Translations under genes and position numbers: made by a program
NCBI GenBank assembly: GCA_029245905.1
Contig: JAQWOJ010000104.1
Span: forward strand, 1-42,704
DNA: 42,704 nt
Origin: Gammaproteobacteria bacterium
Lineage (GTDB): Bacteria; Pseudomonadota; Gammaproteobacteria; Pseudomonadales; Pseudohongiellaceae
Direction of reading: 5' to 3'
Part shown: positions 25,725-34,464 of the stretch, piece by piece
How positions within the stretch are numbered: the stretch's first letter is position 1
How the letters are laid out: every line of letters starts with the position of its first letter
The notes under the pieces: model-generated
What the model was told of the DNA's origin: nothing
The model's database searches: none
Seen by the model: the letters and a program-made list of their open reading frames with translations, nothing else

Positions 25725-26340
25725 AAAAACATTTAGGGTTGTGTCGTGAGAAAACTCAGCATTGCAGGTCAGTGAAACCCGACCCGAAAAGAACGGGTAA
25801 AGTGTCTATTACTAATCTTAGTTATATCTTAATCAGAATCTCTTCCCAGAAGTTTTTGTTGGCCGCTCATGAATTCTATCAGTCTTTCGATGGATGTTTT
25901 TTAATAAAGTTTAAGGTCAACCCTCTCCCCCTAGAATCGAGATGTTTTATTCGGACATCCTGCTATATGCTGGATTTTCTCCTTGTGCTGCCAAGAGCGT
26001 GAATTCTAGATAAAGGACGTCGTCTGAAATAACTTTTAGGAGAGTGTCTTATATCCGTCAGTAAGTGCCTGTGTCGGAGTCGATTATATTGAAATATTCT
26101 AAATGCTTAGAAGGTTTCTTGGCTTAGTAAAAAAAAGATGCACCCTGAGAATTCTGATTCTTATTCGCTTGGTCGGAAATTTTGTGCTTCTTAGCAGATA
26201 AAGTTGTTTTATCCACTAAAAGAGGCGTCGCAATGTTTATACTTATGATTTAGAAAATTTGGCGCTTGGTGGAGGTGGGCCAAACGCTAAGATTATTAAC
26301 TTTCTGTAATATTTGGGGATCTTTTATCCCATGAAAGTTT
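25725..26340. other. Long stretch with no convincing gene
   Basis: About 600 bases between the reductase terminator and the AraC-type regulator. The only sizeable frame (25739-26002) starts with a non-ATG codon, lacks a ribosome binding site and reads like random protein. A small hairpin (ACCCG / CGGGT, 25782-25798) is present. No tRNA, repeat or mobile-element end was recognised. It could hold the promoter region of the regulator, an unannotated small RNA, or a decayed gene. Confidence 0.5.
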
Positions 26341-26356
26341 AAAATAAGGAGAACAG

Positions 26357-27436
26357 GTGCTTAGCCCTTTATCGCTTTTTACAACGCAGATCGTTGCAGT
26401 CCTTTCCGTTTTACTTCTCGCGATGGGATATTTGAAAGCTGATATAAAATCTTCAAGCTCGCGAGTCTTCGCCGTTATAGCAATCTTTGTGGTTTTTTAC
26501 ATATTGAATGGAATGACTGCGAGTCATATTGATCCAAATTTTCAACTAGACCTAAGCAACTGGCAGCTGGTCATCGATATTGGTGTGAGTGCAATTGCTG
26601 GATTATTCATGATCTATTGCTTTCTTATTTTTCAGGAGAGCGAAAGGTTTCCGCTAACGCTAGGTGTGGCTGTAGTGGTTCAGGTGTTACTGGACTCTTG
26701 GTTGAATTTAAGTCAAGCCTTGCTGGGCGCAACAGCATTCTATGGCCTTTTGGACGTGTGCATGGATGTTTTGCAGCTGGGGTTTGTGTGTTTGGCAATT
26801 TATTGGACCCTGAAGGGGTGGAGCGTGGACCTCGTGGAGGATCGAAGAATACTAAGGTGGGTCATTATCAGTATTCAAGGATCATTAATCTTTGCGGTGC
26901 TTTTTCTTGAAAACTTTCTACTTGCCGGGGGTTCTGAGAGTAACGCCGCGGGACAAGCCGTAATTGTGTCTGCTATTGCGCTATTAACTTTAGGAATGCT
27001 GTTGGTGGCGTTGAGATTTGATTTTATCTCGTTAAGTGATGCCATAAAAAAGGTCACCAAGTCTGGTGAGAGCGCAGAGGAGAGTTTAACTTCGTTTAGT
27101 GTTGAAGGCTTTGATGCTATTTTCAAGGACGGGCAACTGTACAAAGAACCAGGGCTGACGATTTCTATGCTTGCTAAGAAGCTTAGTCTACCCGAATATA
27201 GGCTACGTGCTTTTATCCATCAGGAGCTTGGTTACAGAAATTTTAATGCGATGTTGCACCAGTATCGAATCGAGGAGGCGGCAAATTCACTGTCGCAAAC
27301 TAAGAACCAAAATTTGCCAGTACTTACGATTGCGCTCTCTGTTGGTTACCAGTCTATTACGCCTTTTAACAATGCGTTTAGGCAACTTAAAGGGATGACT
27401 CCATCTGAGTACAGAAGGAAGAATCAGATCGCTTGA
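26357..27436 (+). CDS. Membrane-anchored AraC-family transcriptional regulator
   Basis: A 359-residue protein starting with GTG, preceded by AAGGAG at the right distance. Residues about 1-215 contain seven hydrophobic segments (first at 8-25, last near 198-216). A linker (SLSDAIKKVTKSGESAEE) leads to a C-terminal AraC-type double helix-turn-helix domain from about 265: LTISMLAKKLSLPEYRLRAF, YRNFNAMLHQYRIEEAANSL and the signature IALSVGYQSITPFNNAFRQLKGMTPSEYRR, quoted in parts. It should bind DNA near the membrane and sense a signal through the membrane domain. It is followed on the same strand by three membrane protein genes it may control. Confidence 0.9.
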   Translation: MLSPLSLFTTQIVAVLSVLLLAMGYLKADIKSSSSRVFAVIAIFVVFYILNGMTASHIDPNFQLDLSNWQLVIDIGVSAIAGLFMIYCFLIFQESERFPLTLGVAVVVQVLLDSWLNLSQALLGATAFYGLLDVCMDVLQLGFVCLAIYWTLKGWSVDLVEDRRILRWVIISIQGSLIFAVLFLENFLLAGGSESNAAGQAVIVSAIALLTLGMLLVALRFDFISLSDAIKKVTKSGESAEESLTSFSVEGFDAIFKDGQLYKEPGLTISMLAKKLSLPEYRLRAFIHQELGYRNFNAMLHQYRIEEAANSLSQTKNQNLPVLTIALSVGYQSITPFNNAFRQLKGMTPSEYRRKNQIA

Positions 27437-27575
27437 AATCACTTGGTTCGAATTAAATGGTGTATTTTAATAAAAAGTCGTTATAAGATTTTACAACTGC
27501 CGTTAAACTAAGCGTTAATTGCAGCCGATATTCTGAGAATAAATTATCTTAATTAACTCATTCGGAGAGGTATAG

Positions 27576-27588
27576 GTCAGTTACTGAC
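27576..27588. promoter_or_regulatory. Small dyad upstream of the membrane protein cassette
   Basis: GTCAG-TTA-CTGAC, a 5-bp inverted repeat with a 3-base centre, lies about 40 bases before the start of the 27629 gene. It could be an operator, but it is short enough to occur by chance. Confidence 0.25.
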
Positions 27589-27628
27589 TTTTACGGGTTC
27601 GAAGGACGTGAGGGCGGAGGTTCATTTT

Positions 27629-28198
27629 GTGAACGAATTGATTTATGGGGTCGCAGTGTGGTTAGACGATACTATGTATAGTGCGCTACTGCATGAATCC
27701 TATTATATGTATAACTGGGTTGAATCTACCCATGTGTTAACCCTTATGGTTAGTCTTGGTATGCTGTTCTTGATCGATCTGCGACTGTTGGGCTATGCGT
27801 TTCCAGATGTCCCAGCTTCGAAAATAGCAGATAGGCTCTTTGTTCCAATGATTATCGGTTTTGTAATCATGTTTATTACGGGCATTCTGTTGTTCTATGC
27901 TGTTCCAGTGCGAAGTGCTCAAAGTCTCTGGTTCCGGATTAAGATGGTGTTATTGATCGCTTGCGCCGTAAATGCATTTATACTCCACAGGCGCATGAGT
28001 GAGTCGGTGTCCTCTTGGGATCGAGATTCAAGAGCGCCTAGTCGGATTAGAGTCGGCGCGTGGCTCTCGCTTGGATTTTGGTCGGTTGTTGTAATTTGCG
28101 GCCGATTTATAGCCTATGACTGGTTAGATTGCATTCGAGATCAACCTGCACTGATAGATTTTATGGCTGGCTGCATTGACGGGCAAACAAGATATTAA
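27629..28198 (+). CDS. Four-helix membrane protein of unknown function (DUF6644-like)
   Basis: A 189-residue protein. I start it at GTG 27629 because GGCGGAGG ends eight bases before it; the frame extends seven codons further to another GTG. About four hydrophobic helices are seen (HVLTLMVSLGMLFLID, FVPMIIGFVIMFITGILLF, FRIKMVLLIACAVNAFIL, AWLSLGFWSVVVICGRFIAY). Its layout, with a His in the first helix (ESTHVL), RLLGYAFPDVPASKIADRL in the loop, WFRIKM and a His in NAFILHRR, is repeated in the next gene, so the two are paralogues. The paired histidines recall b-heme ligands, but that is only an idea. Function unknown. Confidence 0.7.
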   Translation: MNELIYGVAVWLDDTMYSALLHESYYMYNWVESTHVLTLMVSLGMLFLIDLRLLGYAFPDVPASKIADRLFVPMIIGFVIMFITGILLFYAVPVRSAQSLWFRIKMVLLIACAVNAFILHRRMSESVSSWDRDSRAPSRIRVGAWLSLGFWSVVVICGRFIAYDWLDCIRDQPALIDFMAGCIDGQTRY

Positions 28199-28240
28199 TT
28201 TGTTATTAAGCATATAGCTAACACACTAGGAGCAAATCGG

Positions 28241-28825
28241 ATGTCTAATTCTATATTGGGCCCCTATACTAGAACTATTCTAACCCTCGGTTTCATAATA
28301 CTCGTTTTTGGGTTCAGCTTTACTAATTTTCGGTCTGATATGTATGTTGTTATTTTTCCATTTTTTGAGTGGATGGAGACGACTTGGTTTGGAATCATAG
28401 GTAAAACTTGGGGGGCTGCATTTGCGTTTGTTCAAACTATTCATCTGCTTGGTTTAGCTCTTTTGGGCGGATCAGTTTTGGCGGCAGAGGGGAGGATTCT
28501 TGGATTGCTTATGGTGGATGTTCCAGCAAAAACTATCGTCAATCGCTGTCACACGCTACTTTCTTGGAGCTTGATTATTACGGTTTTAACTGGAGTATTT
28601 ATGGCCTGTGGTGTGGCGTTAAAAATCTACTATCTTCCGGTTTTTTGGTACAAGATGCTCGCCCTAGTGTCAGGTGTTATGTTCCACTTTTTAGTGAGAC
28701 GACCCTTGCTTGAGCATGATCTAGAAACCATCAATCCAATAATATTAAGAATGACAGCGATTTCCTCGATTCTAGTGTGGTTTTTGGTTGCGGCTACTGG
28801 ACGTTGGATTGGGTTTAGTGGTTGA
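28241..28825 (+). CDS. Membrane protein of unknown function, paralogue of the 27629 protein (DUF6644-like)
   Basis: A 194-residue protein with an extra N-terminal helix (TRTILTLGFIILVFGFSF) and then the same four-helix plan as its upstream neighbour: QTIHLLGLALLGGSVL, GRILGLLMVDVPAKTIVNRC, an ITVLTGVFMACGV helix, WYKMLAL and FHFLVRR. An AGGAGC sequence precedes the ATG. The gap to the upstream gene is 42 bases. Two related but unequal membrane proteins side by side suggest a heteromeric complex. Function unknown. Confidence 0.7.
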   Translation: MSNSILGPYTRTILTLGFIILVFGFSFTNFRSDMYVVIFPFFEWMETTWFGIIGKTWGAAFAFVQTIHLLGLALLGGSVLAAEGRILGLLMVDVPAKTIVNRCHTLLSWSLIITVLTGVFMACGVALKIYYLPVFWYKMLALVSGVMFHFLVRRPLLEHDLETINPIILRMTAISSILVWFLVAATGRWIGFSG

Positions 28826-28848
28826 TATTTAGTGAAAAGGACAAAGCT

Positions 28849-29019
28849 ATGAATGAAAGTTTAGAAGATGTGAAGCCTCTAGGAGAAAAGGCTGATGTTA
28901 AAGACGCGGAAAGCTCAGCATTCGTTGCCGCGTTCTCGATAATTGGTTTTTCCATAGTTTACTGGGCTCTTCAGATTCAATCTGTACAAGAGTTGTTAGA
29001 TTTGGCTTATGGATTTTGA
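28849..29019 (+). CDS. 56-residue single-pass membrane protein
   Basis: The ATG at 28849 has AAGGA seven bases upstream; the open frame extends back to a TTG at 28822 that overlaps the preceding stop codon. The first 25 residues are charged (NESLEDVKPLGEKADVKDAE), followed by one helix (FVAAFSIIGFSIVYWAL) and a short tail. It is the last gene of the cassette and may be a small subunit of a complex with the two preceding proteins. No family recognised. Confidence 0.6.
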   Translation: MNESLEDVKPLGEKADVKDAESSAFVAAFSIIGFSIVYWALQIQSVQELLDLAYGF

Positions 29020-29020
29020 A

Positions 29021-29050
29021 AAATGGCTGGTTTGGGTCTGCCAGCCATTT
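29021..29050. terminator. Perfect 10-bp hairpin between convergent genes
   Basis: AAATGGCTGG / CCAGCCATTT with a 10-base loop begins one base after the stop of the small membrane protein. There is no long T tract, but the AT-rich stem base and the position between convergent genes suggest a terminator for one or both strands. Confidence 0.55.
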
Positions 29051-29068
29051 CGAGTTGCTGTGCGGGGT

Positions 29069-29494
29069 TTACTTCATAGGAGAGTAGTCAGTAGCGATCA
29101 TATATTTTCTTTCAACGCCGCCGAGTATTTGGCCATTACGATTAGATTCTTCAGCCACTCTCTCCCATTCTGGATCTGAAATAAATGCCTGCCAAGAAGT
29201 GTCTGCAGCTTCCTGACTGTCATGGGCTAGGAGATATACAAGAGTATCGTCCCGCTCCTCTTCGCTAGTTGGAGACCAGTAACCTACGACTTCCATGCCA
29301 TGCTTTCGAAAAATTCGCGTCGTATGGTCGCGAAATCGGGCGTGTAAATTGTTAAGATTACCGGGTGTGGCTTGGTATGTTCGGAGTTCAAACACTTTTT
29401 GGTCTTGCGCGGAACTTGAAAAAAATATTCCGGCGCCGAGGCCCGTTATCATTGATATTAGAGAGATGATTGATACTTTAGTCGTTGTATTCAC
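29069..29494 (-). CDS. Exported NIPSNAP-family protein
   Basis: A 141-residue protein starting at GTG 29494, with GAGGAA just upstream; a longer frame reaching 29608 would put 38 unrelated residues before the signal peptide. Residues 1-32 are an export signal (VSIISLISMITGLGAGIFF). The rest is a NIPSNAP ferredoxin-like domain: KVFELRTYQATPGNLNNLH at the start, HGMEVVGYWSP in the middle and WQAFISDPEWERVAEES near the end. Bacterial NIPSNAP proteins have no settled function. The stop lies 49 bases from the convergent membrane cassette. Confidence 0.85.
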   Translation of the reverse strand: MNTTTKVSIISLISMITGLGAGIFFSSSAQDQKVFELRTYQATPGNLNNLHARFRDHTTRIFRKHGMEVVGYWSPTSEEERDDTLVYLLAHDSQEAADTSWQAFISDPEWERVAEESNRNGQILGGVERKYMIATDYSPMK

Positions 29495-29686
29495 ATTTTT
29501 TTCCTCAAGAGACTTTAATCCGAAATTAGAGCTTTCGAGTATAATAAAAGTAAGTTCAGAATACACGGGTAAACCATTTTCTAAAGTGTCTGAAGGCAGA
29601 TAGCCCAAGAAGCTTTCTACAGGAAGACAGCGTGAGGGGTTCCTAATTTTAATTGGAGCCTCAATGCTAAATATAAAGAGCGTTTT

Positions 29687-31045
29687 ATGATTTTGCGATT
29701 GATAGCTTTGGTATTTTTTCTTAACCTGATTTCTTCTTCAGGATTTGCGCAAAGATTTTCTAATTTAGAAAATGAGAAAATTCAGGCAGCGATTTCTGAG
29801 TTGAGGGAGTTGGAAAAAATTCTTGGTTATAGTGATTATAGCTTGGTTGAACCCCTGAGCGAGTTAGCAAGTTTACAAACAAGCATCGGAAGTTATGCTG
29901 AGGCTAACCGATCCATAGATCGCGCAATACAGCTGATTCGCAGATCCGGAGGATTATATACGCGGGATCAGTTGCCGTATCTGAGGCAAAAGATAGAAAA
30001 TTTAGCCACATCTGGTGATTGGGGAAATACCAGAGAGCAAATGGAGCATATAAATTGGTTTTATCTCAGTAAATCAGCCGTTACTGATATGTCCTTAGTT
30101 GATGATCTTCTGCATTTGTCTGCCATGCATCTGCGCGGCATTAATGAAGATTTTGAGGTATACCAAAGTTATCATTTTAGGAGCGCTATGGATTTGCAGT
30201 GGTCTGCATTGAGGGTGGCTAGGATAAATTATGGTGAAAAAGACGAACGATTAATCCCAATAATGTACAACCTAATAAAGCAGTATCACCTCCAACGGAT
30301 GGCGGTGGAGGGAGGTGGGTCCCTCGGATATCAGTTGCGCCAATACTTTCCTGGGTCAGAGTGGGTTCGAGGCCGGGCAGAGACCAAGAATTACTTTTAC
30401 TATATGGGTCGCCGATTGCTTAGTCAAATTGCCTCTATTTATGCTCAATCTGGTGAGGCGATGCTTGAGCGCCTCGCCATGACAGGATTGTACACAGCGG
30501 ATTGGCAGACCCTGTTTGGTCGCCATGAAGAAGCTCTGAAAACTTATAATGAGTCTTATGAGCAACTAGAGAGTTTGTACCCAGAACTGACACTGATCTT
30601 GTTCCAGCAGCCCAAATTGATTCCTCTTGATAAATTTTATGAGTCAGTTGGAAGCGCTCTGCTAGCGGAAAATTGCACTGAGGAGAATTGTCCTGTTCCG
30701 GACTCGAAATATCAACTGTCCTTCGAGGAATGGGGAAGAAATTTTCCCCATTCAAGACGGCCTGATGTTCTAAAGCCATCTGATAAATCCGAGGCAGACA
30801 GAACCCTCTTCTTGTTTTCTCTGGTTGGGGTTGATGATATTGAGGCTTGGATAAAAACAAGGAAAGCACAAGATTTTGATCGAGCCATCGACGCCGTCCT
30901 GACTGGACCTAAAGGATTCTCAGAGAAAGAGGAAGAAATTTTGGGGCGACGAGTTCAGCGTCTTCGGTTTCGGCCGAAGTTAATAGAAGGGCGTCCTCAA
31001 AATGCGGAGATCCTTCTCGAGTATAGAGTGGCCTCGAGATCGTAA
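29687..31045 (+). CDS. Exported TPR-like protein with a TonB-C-like end
   Basis: A 452-residue protein with a signal peptide (MILRLIALVFFLNLISSSGFAQ). The next 100 residues resemble tetratricopeptide helices (SLVEPLSELASLQTSIGSYAEANRSIDRAI in parts: VEPLSELASLQ, YAEANRSIDRAI), and a second helical pair is near 275-300 (RHEEALKTYNESYEQLESLY). The C-terminal 35 residues, LRFRPKLIEGRPQNAEILLEYRV from 426, match the core of the TonB C-terminal fold. There is no cytoplasmic-side membrane anchor or proline-rich spacer, so it is not an ordinary TonB. The role is unknown. It is alone on its message as far as can be seen. Confidence 0.65.
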   Translation: MILRLIALVFFLNLISSSGFAQRFSNLENEKIQAAISELRELEKILGYSDYSLVEPLSELASLQTSIGSYAEANRSIDRAIQLIRRSGGLYTRDQLPYLRQKIENLATSGDWGNTREQMEHINWFYLSKSAVTDMSLVDDLLHLSAMHLRGINEDFEVYQSYHFRSAMDLQWSALRVARINYGEKDERLIPIMYNLIKQYHLQRMAVEGGGSLGYQLRQYFPGSEWVRGRAETKNYFYYMGRRLLSQIASIYAQSGEAMLERLAMTGLYTADWQTLFGRHEEALKTYNESYEQLESLYPELTLILFQQPKLIPLDKFYESVGSALLAENCTEENCPVPDSKYQLSFEEWGRNFPHSRRPDVLKPSDKSEADRTLFLFSLVGVDDIEAWIKTRKAQDFDRAIDAVLTGPKGFSEKEEEILGRRVQRLRFRPKLIEGRPQNAEILLEYRVASRS

Positions 31046-31143
31046 AAATTAAGTAATACTCACTAAAATACTGCAACGTAAAAAGGTCGATCTGTAATCG
31101 GTGTGGTGTAGTGATGATAAGTAAACTTTAAAAGACTTACTTT

Positions 31144-31371
31144 ATGGAAGATATTTTAAATCAAGGGGTAGAGCTAGCCTTTTTTGGCATGGTGACAGTG
31201 TTTTCTTTCTTAACGCTTCTTATTTTGGCTACTCGAGTGCTGTCATCATTTGTCCGGCGTTTTGATAGCGGGAAAGAGGTGACTCAAGCCAGCACGTTTG
31301 GCCCAGCTGGTGATTCTGTTTTAGTGGCGATAATTTCGGCGGCTATAAGACAGCATGTTAATAGGAAGTAG
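31144..31371 (+). CDS. oadG: Oxaloacetate decarboxylase gamma subunit
   Basis: A 75-residue single-pass membrane protein. The helix at about 10-32 ([23 protein letters not shown]) is followed by a basic stretch and a short C-terminal tail with [11 protein letters not shown], as in OadG/MmdD subunits. OadG assembles the alpha and beta subunits at the inner membrane. It is the first gene of oadGAB; the alpha subunit starts 53 bases downstream. Confidence 0.85.
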   Translation: MEDILNQGVELAFFGMVTVFSFLTLLILATRVLSSFVRRFDSGKEVTQASTFGPAGDSVLVAIISAAIRQHVNRK

Positions 31372-31424
31372 ATACACTTCGTAAAAAGCTACTTTTTCTC
31401 TGTAAATTCAAGCAGAAGATAATT

Positions 31425-33218
31425 ATGAGTCAGCAAAAAAAACCCTTAGGGTTAACAGATGTTGTTCTTCGAGACGCGCATCAATCGCTTTTTGCGACGA
31501 GAATGCGCACTGAGGATATGCTACCGATTGCGGATAAGCTGGATAAGGTTGGGTTTTGGTCTCTGGAATCCTGGGGTGGCGCAACATTCGACGCGTGTAT
31601 TCGATACCTTGGCGAGGATCCTTGGGAAAGGATTCGAAAATTTAAACAAGCAATGCCAAAAACTCCTCAGCAGATGTTATTAAGAGGCCAAAATATACTG
31701 GGTTATCGACATTATGCAGATGACTTAGTGGACAAGTTCGTGGAGCGCGCCGCAATCAATGGTGTTGATGTTTTTCGCATATTCGATGCAATGAATGATA
31801 TGCGCAACCTAGAAACAGCTATTAAATCTGTGCGTAAACATGGGAAACATGCTCAGGGCACCATGTCTTATACCATAAGTCCTGTGTATACGATTGAGAG
31901 TTGGTTAAGCATGGCTGCGGAAATTGAAAGCATGGGCGCAGATTCATTATGCATAAAGGATATGGCTGGTCTGCTTAATCCATATGTTGCTTATGAGCTC
32001 ATTTCTGAATTAAAAAAATCTATTTCTATACCGATACATATGCAATGCCATGCGACCACGGGCCTTTCAACCGCTACTTATTTGAAGGCGATAGAAGCGG
32101 GAATAGACAACCTAGACACAGCGATTTCTTCAATGAGCATGACTTATGGTCATTCGCCGACCGAGACTATCGTATCGATCCTCGATGGTCATGAACGGAG
32201 TACCGGATTAGACATTAAGCTGCTAGAAGAGATAGCGAGTTATTTCCGAGAAGTGAGAAAGAAATACGTAAAATTTGAAGGTAAGCTGAAAGGAATAGAC
32301 TCTCGAATTTTGGTTGCGCAGGTTCCAGGCGGAATGCTCACTAACCTAGAGAATCAATTAAAGGAGCAAAACGCAAGTGACAAAATGGATGAGGTTTTAG
32401 AAGAAATTCCTAAGGTGCGAAGAGATCTAGGATATATCCCGCTAGTTACTCCAACTTCTCAAATTGTTGGAACTCAGGCCGTCCTAAATATATTGTCTGG
32501 CGAGCGGTATCAAAACATTACAAAGGAAACAGAAGGAGTTCTTAAGGGCGCATACGGGTCAACGCCAGCTCCGATGAATTCGGAACTTCAACAAAAAGTA
32601 CTTAAGGGGAAACCTGTGATTACGTGTCGTCCTGCGGACGAATTAAATCCTGAATTCGAGGAACAAAAATCTGATTTATTATCACTAGCAAAAAAGGAAG
32701 GAGTAACGTTATCGAACGAGGAAGACGATACTTTGACCTATGCGCTATTTCCTCAGGTAGGCTGGAAGTTCTTGAAGAATCGAAATAACCCCTCTGTTTT
32801 TGAACCAATACCGACTAGCGACGATGCTATCCCCAAAGAAACTATTGCGACCGCAAAAGAATCAGGTCTCTATAGCGTAGAAGTAGAGGGGAAGTTTTAT
32901 TCGGTGAGGGTTACCGACGGAGATAACTCTCTTGAGAAAGAGACGCTAAACATAACTGCAGAGGATGTTAAACAGTCGATGGCGAAAGAGGGCAAGAAGC
33001 CTGAGGCGATTGACATTACCGCTCCACTTGCAGGTAATGTGTTTGCTGTTAGAGTAAAAGTTGGAGATCAGGTAATAGAAGGAGACACAGTCTTGGTTCT
33101 TGAGGCTATGAAAATGGAAACTGATATTAGAGCTAATGGCTCAGGTAAAGTGTCTGCGATAAACATAAAAGATGGAGACTCAGTAAAGGTCGGCGATGTT
33201 TTGTTAAGTCTAATCTAG
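31425..33218 (+). CDS. oadA: Oxaloacetate decarboxylase alpha subunit (biotin carboxyltransferase)
   Basis: A 597-residue protein that moves the carboxyl group from oxaloacetate to biotin. The N-terminal TIM-barrel carboxyltransferase domain has [16 protein letters not shown] with R16 and D17, the carboxylatable-lysine motif CIKDMAGL (K178) and metal-ligand histidines H205 and H209 in [11 protein letters not shown]. The middle is the conserved post-barrel domain. The C-terminal biotinyl domain has the lysine K563 in [11 protein letters not shown]. It forms a Na+-pumping complex with OadG and OadB: decarboxylation of oxaloacetate to pyruvate drives Na+ out of the cell. All domains are complete. 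Confidence 0.96.
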   Translation: MSQQKKPLGLTDVVLRDAHQSLFATRMRTEDMLPIADKLDKVGFWSLESWGGATFDACIRYLGEDPWERIRKFKQAMPKTPQQMLLRGQNILGYRHYADDLVDKFVERAAINGVDVFRIFDAMNDMRNLETAIKSVRKHGKHAQGTMSYTISPVYTIESWLSMAAEIESMGADSLCIKDMAGLLNPYVAYELISELKKSISIPIHMQCHATTGLSTATYLKAIEAGIDNLDTAISSMSMTYGHSPTETIVSILDGHERSTGLDIKLLEEIASYFREVRKKYVKFEGKLKGIDSRILVAQVPGGMLTNLENQLKEQNASDKMDEVLEEIPKVRRDLGYIPLVTPTSQIVGTQAVLNILSGERYQNITKETEGVLKGAYGSTPAPMNSELQQKVLKGKPVITCRPADELNPEFEEQKSDLLSLAKKEGVTLSNEEDDTLTYALFPQVGWKFLKNRNNPSVFEPIPTSDDAIPKETIATAKESGLYSVEVEGKFYSVRVTDGDNSLEKETLNITAEDVKQSMAKEGKKPEAIDITAPLAGNVFAVRVKVGDQVIEGDTVLVLEAMKMETDIRANGSGKVSAINIKDGDSVKVGDVLLSLI

Positions 33219-33235
33219 GCTAGTCGGAAGGTCAT

Positions 33236-34369
33236 ATGAATCAGTTCCTATCGTTTTGGCAATCCACCGGAATCTACCAAATTACCTTTGTCCAATTTTT
33301 TATGATTCTGATCGGGTTGCTATTATTATACCTAGCTATTGTTAAACAATTTGAACCTTTGCTGCTCATCCCAATAGGGTTCGGAGGTATCCTTTCAAAT
33401 ATTCCCGGTGTTGATATCGCAGTCGGCACTGGTATTTTGGCTCAGTTTTCATCTATGGGTTTGGATACGGGTATTTTTCCATTATTAGTTTTTATGGGAA
33501 TTGGGGCAATGACAGACTTCGGGCCGCTTTTAGCCAATCCAAAGACCATGTTGTTGGGCGCTGCAGCGCAATTTGGGATCTTCTCAACTCTTTTGGGAGC
33601 GATACTAATGACGGAAGCTGGCATCTTTGAATTCAGTCTTGCCCAAGCTGCAGCTATTGGAATCATAGGCGGGGCTGATGGCCCTACCGCTATTTATGTG
33701 TCGAGTGTTTTAGCGCCCGAGCTACTTGGCGCTATTGCAGTTGCCGCCTATTCGTACATGGCTCTAGTCCCACTAATTCAGCCGCCTATAATGAGAGCGC
33801 TTACAACAAATGAAGAGCGGAGGATACGAATGAGACTCCTGCGGGAGGTTCCACAAACCGAAAAAGTGCTTTTCCCATTGGTTCTCCTTATCCTTGTCGC
33901 CTTAATTGTGCCAGGCGCGGCGCCTCTGTTAGGAATGTTTTGTTTTGGGAATCTCATGAAGGAATGTCGAGTAGTGGCGAGATTGTCTGACACTGCACAA
34001 AATGCACTTATAAATATTGCGACGATATTCCTTGGTTTGTCTGTAGGGTCTAAACTTATCGCGGATGAATTTCTGGTTGCTGAAACCTTAGGTATCCTTG
34101 CCCTCGGTATTGTGGCTTTCGCAATTGGTACTACTACTGGTGTGCTCATGGCAAAATTAATGAATTTATTTTCTGTTAACAAGATAAACCCTTTGATAGG
34201 AGCTGCCGGAGTTTCTGCGGTACCTATGGCCGCGAGGGTTGCAAATAAAGTTGGTATTGAGGCAGATGGCGATAATTTTCTGATCATGCATGCGATGGGT
34301 CCAAACGTTGCAGGCGTAATTGGATCTACGATTGCTGCAGGTGTACTAATTCAGTTTGCGGGTGGGTAG
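33236..34369 (+). CDS. oadB: Oxaloacetate decarboxylase beta subunit (Na+ pump)
   Basis: A 377-residue inner-membrane protein with about nine to ten helices. It decarboxylates carboxybiotin and moves Na+. Signatures include [20 protein letters not shown] in the second membrane region, [15 protein letters not shown] with the conserved acidic residue, [14 protein letters not shown], and the C-terminal [13 protein letters not shown] and [13 protein letters not shown]. It lies 17 bases downstream of oadA. No other Na+ transporter gene is in the window. Confidence 0.95.
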   Translation: MNQFLSFWQSTGIYQITFVQFFMILIGLLLLYLAIVKQFEPLLLIPIGFGGILSNIPGVDIAVGTGILAQFSSMGLDTGIFPLLVFMGIGAMTDFGPLLANPKTMLLGAAAQFGIFSTLLGAILMTEAGIFEFSLAQAAAIGIIGGADGPTAIYVSSVLAPELLGAIAVAAYSYMALVPLIQPPIMRALTTNEERRIRMRLLREVPQTEKVLFPLVLLILVALIVPGAAPLLGMFCFGNLMKECRVVARLSDTAQNALINIATIFLGLSVGSKLIADEFLVAETLGILALGIVAFAIGTTTGVLMAKLMNLFSVNKINPLIGAAGVSAVPMAARVANKVGIEADGDNFLIMHAMGPNVAGVIGSTIAAGVLIQFAGG

Positions 34370-34464
34370 TTCTTTGCGAAGAGTTGGATTAGCACAAGGT
34401 TAATATCGTTGGGTAGGATCACTAAAAGCAGCTATTTTCTTACGTGAATGTCTAAATCAGTAGA

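Noticed and set aside
25739..26002. An 87-codon plus-strand frame in the long gap
   Set aside because: It starts with TTG, has no ribosome binding site, and its protein (Cys- and Arg-rich, no domain) reads like non-coding DNA.
30435..30869. A 144-codon minus-strand frame inside the TPR/TonB-C-like gene
   Set aside because: The plus strand has a signal peptide and domain motifs; the antisense frame has none.
33778..34287. A 169-codon minus-strand frame inside oadB
   Set aside because: It is antisense to a fully conserved membrane subunit; the long open frame follows from the codon use of hydrophobic helices.
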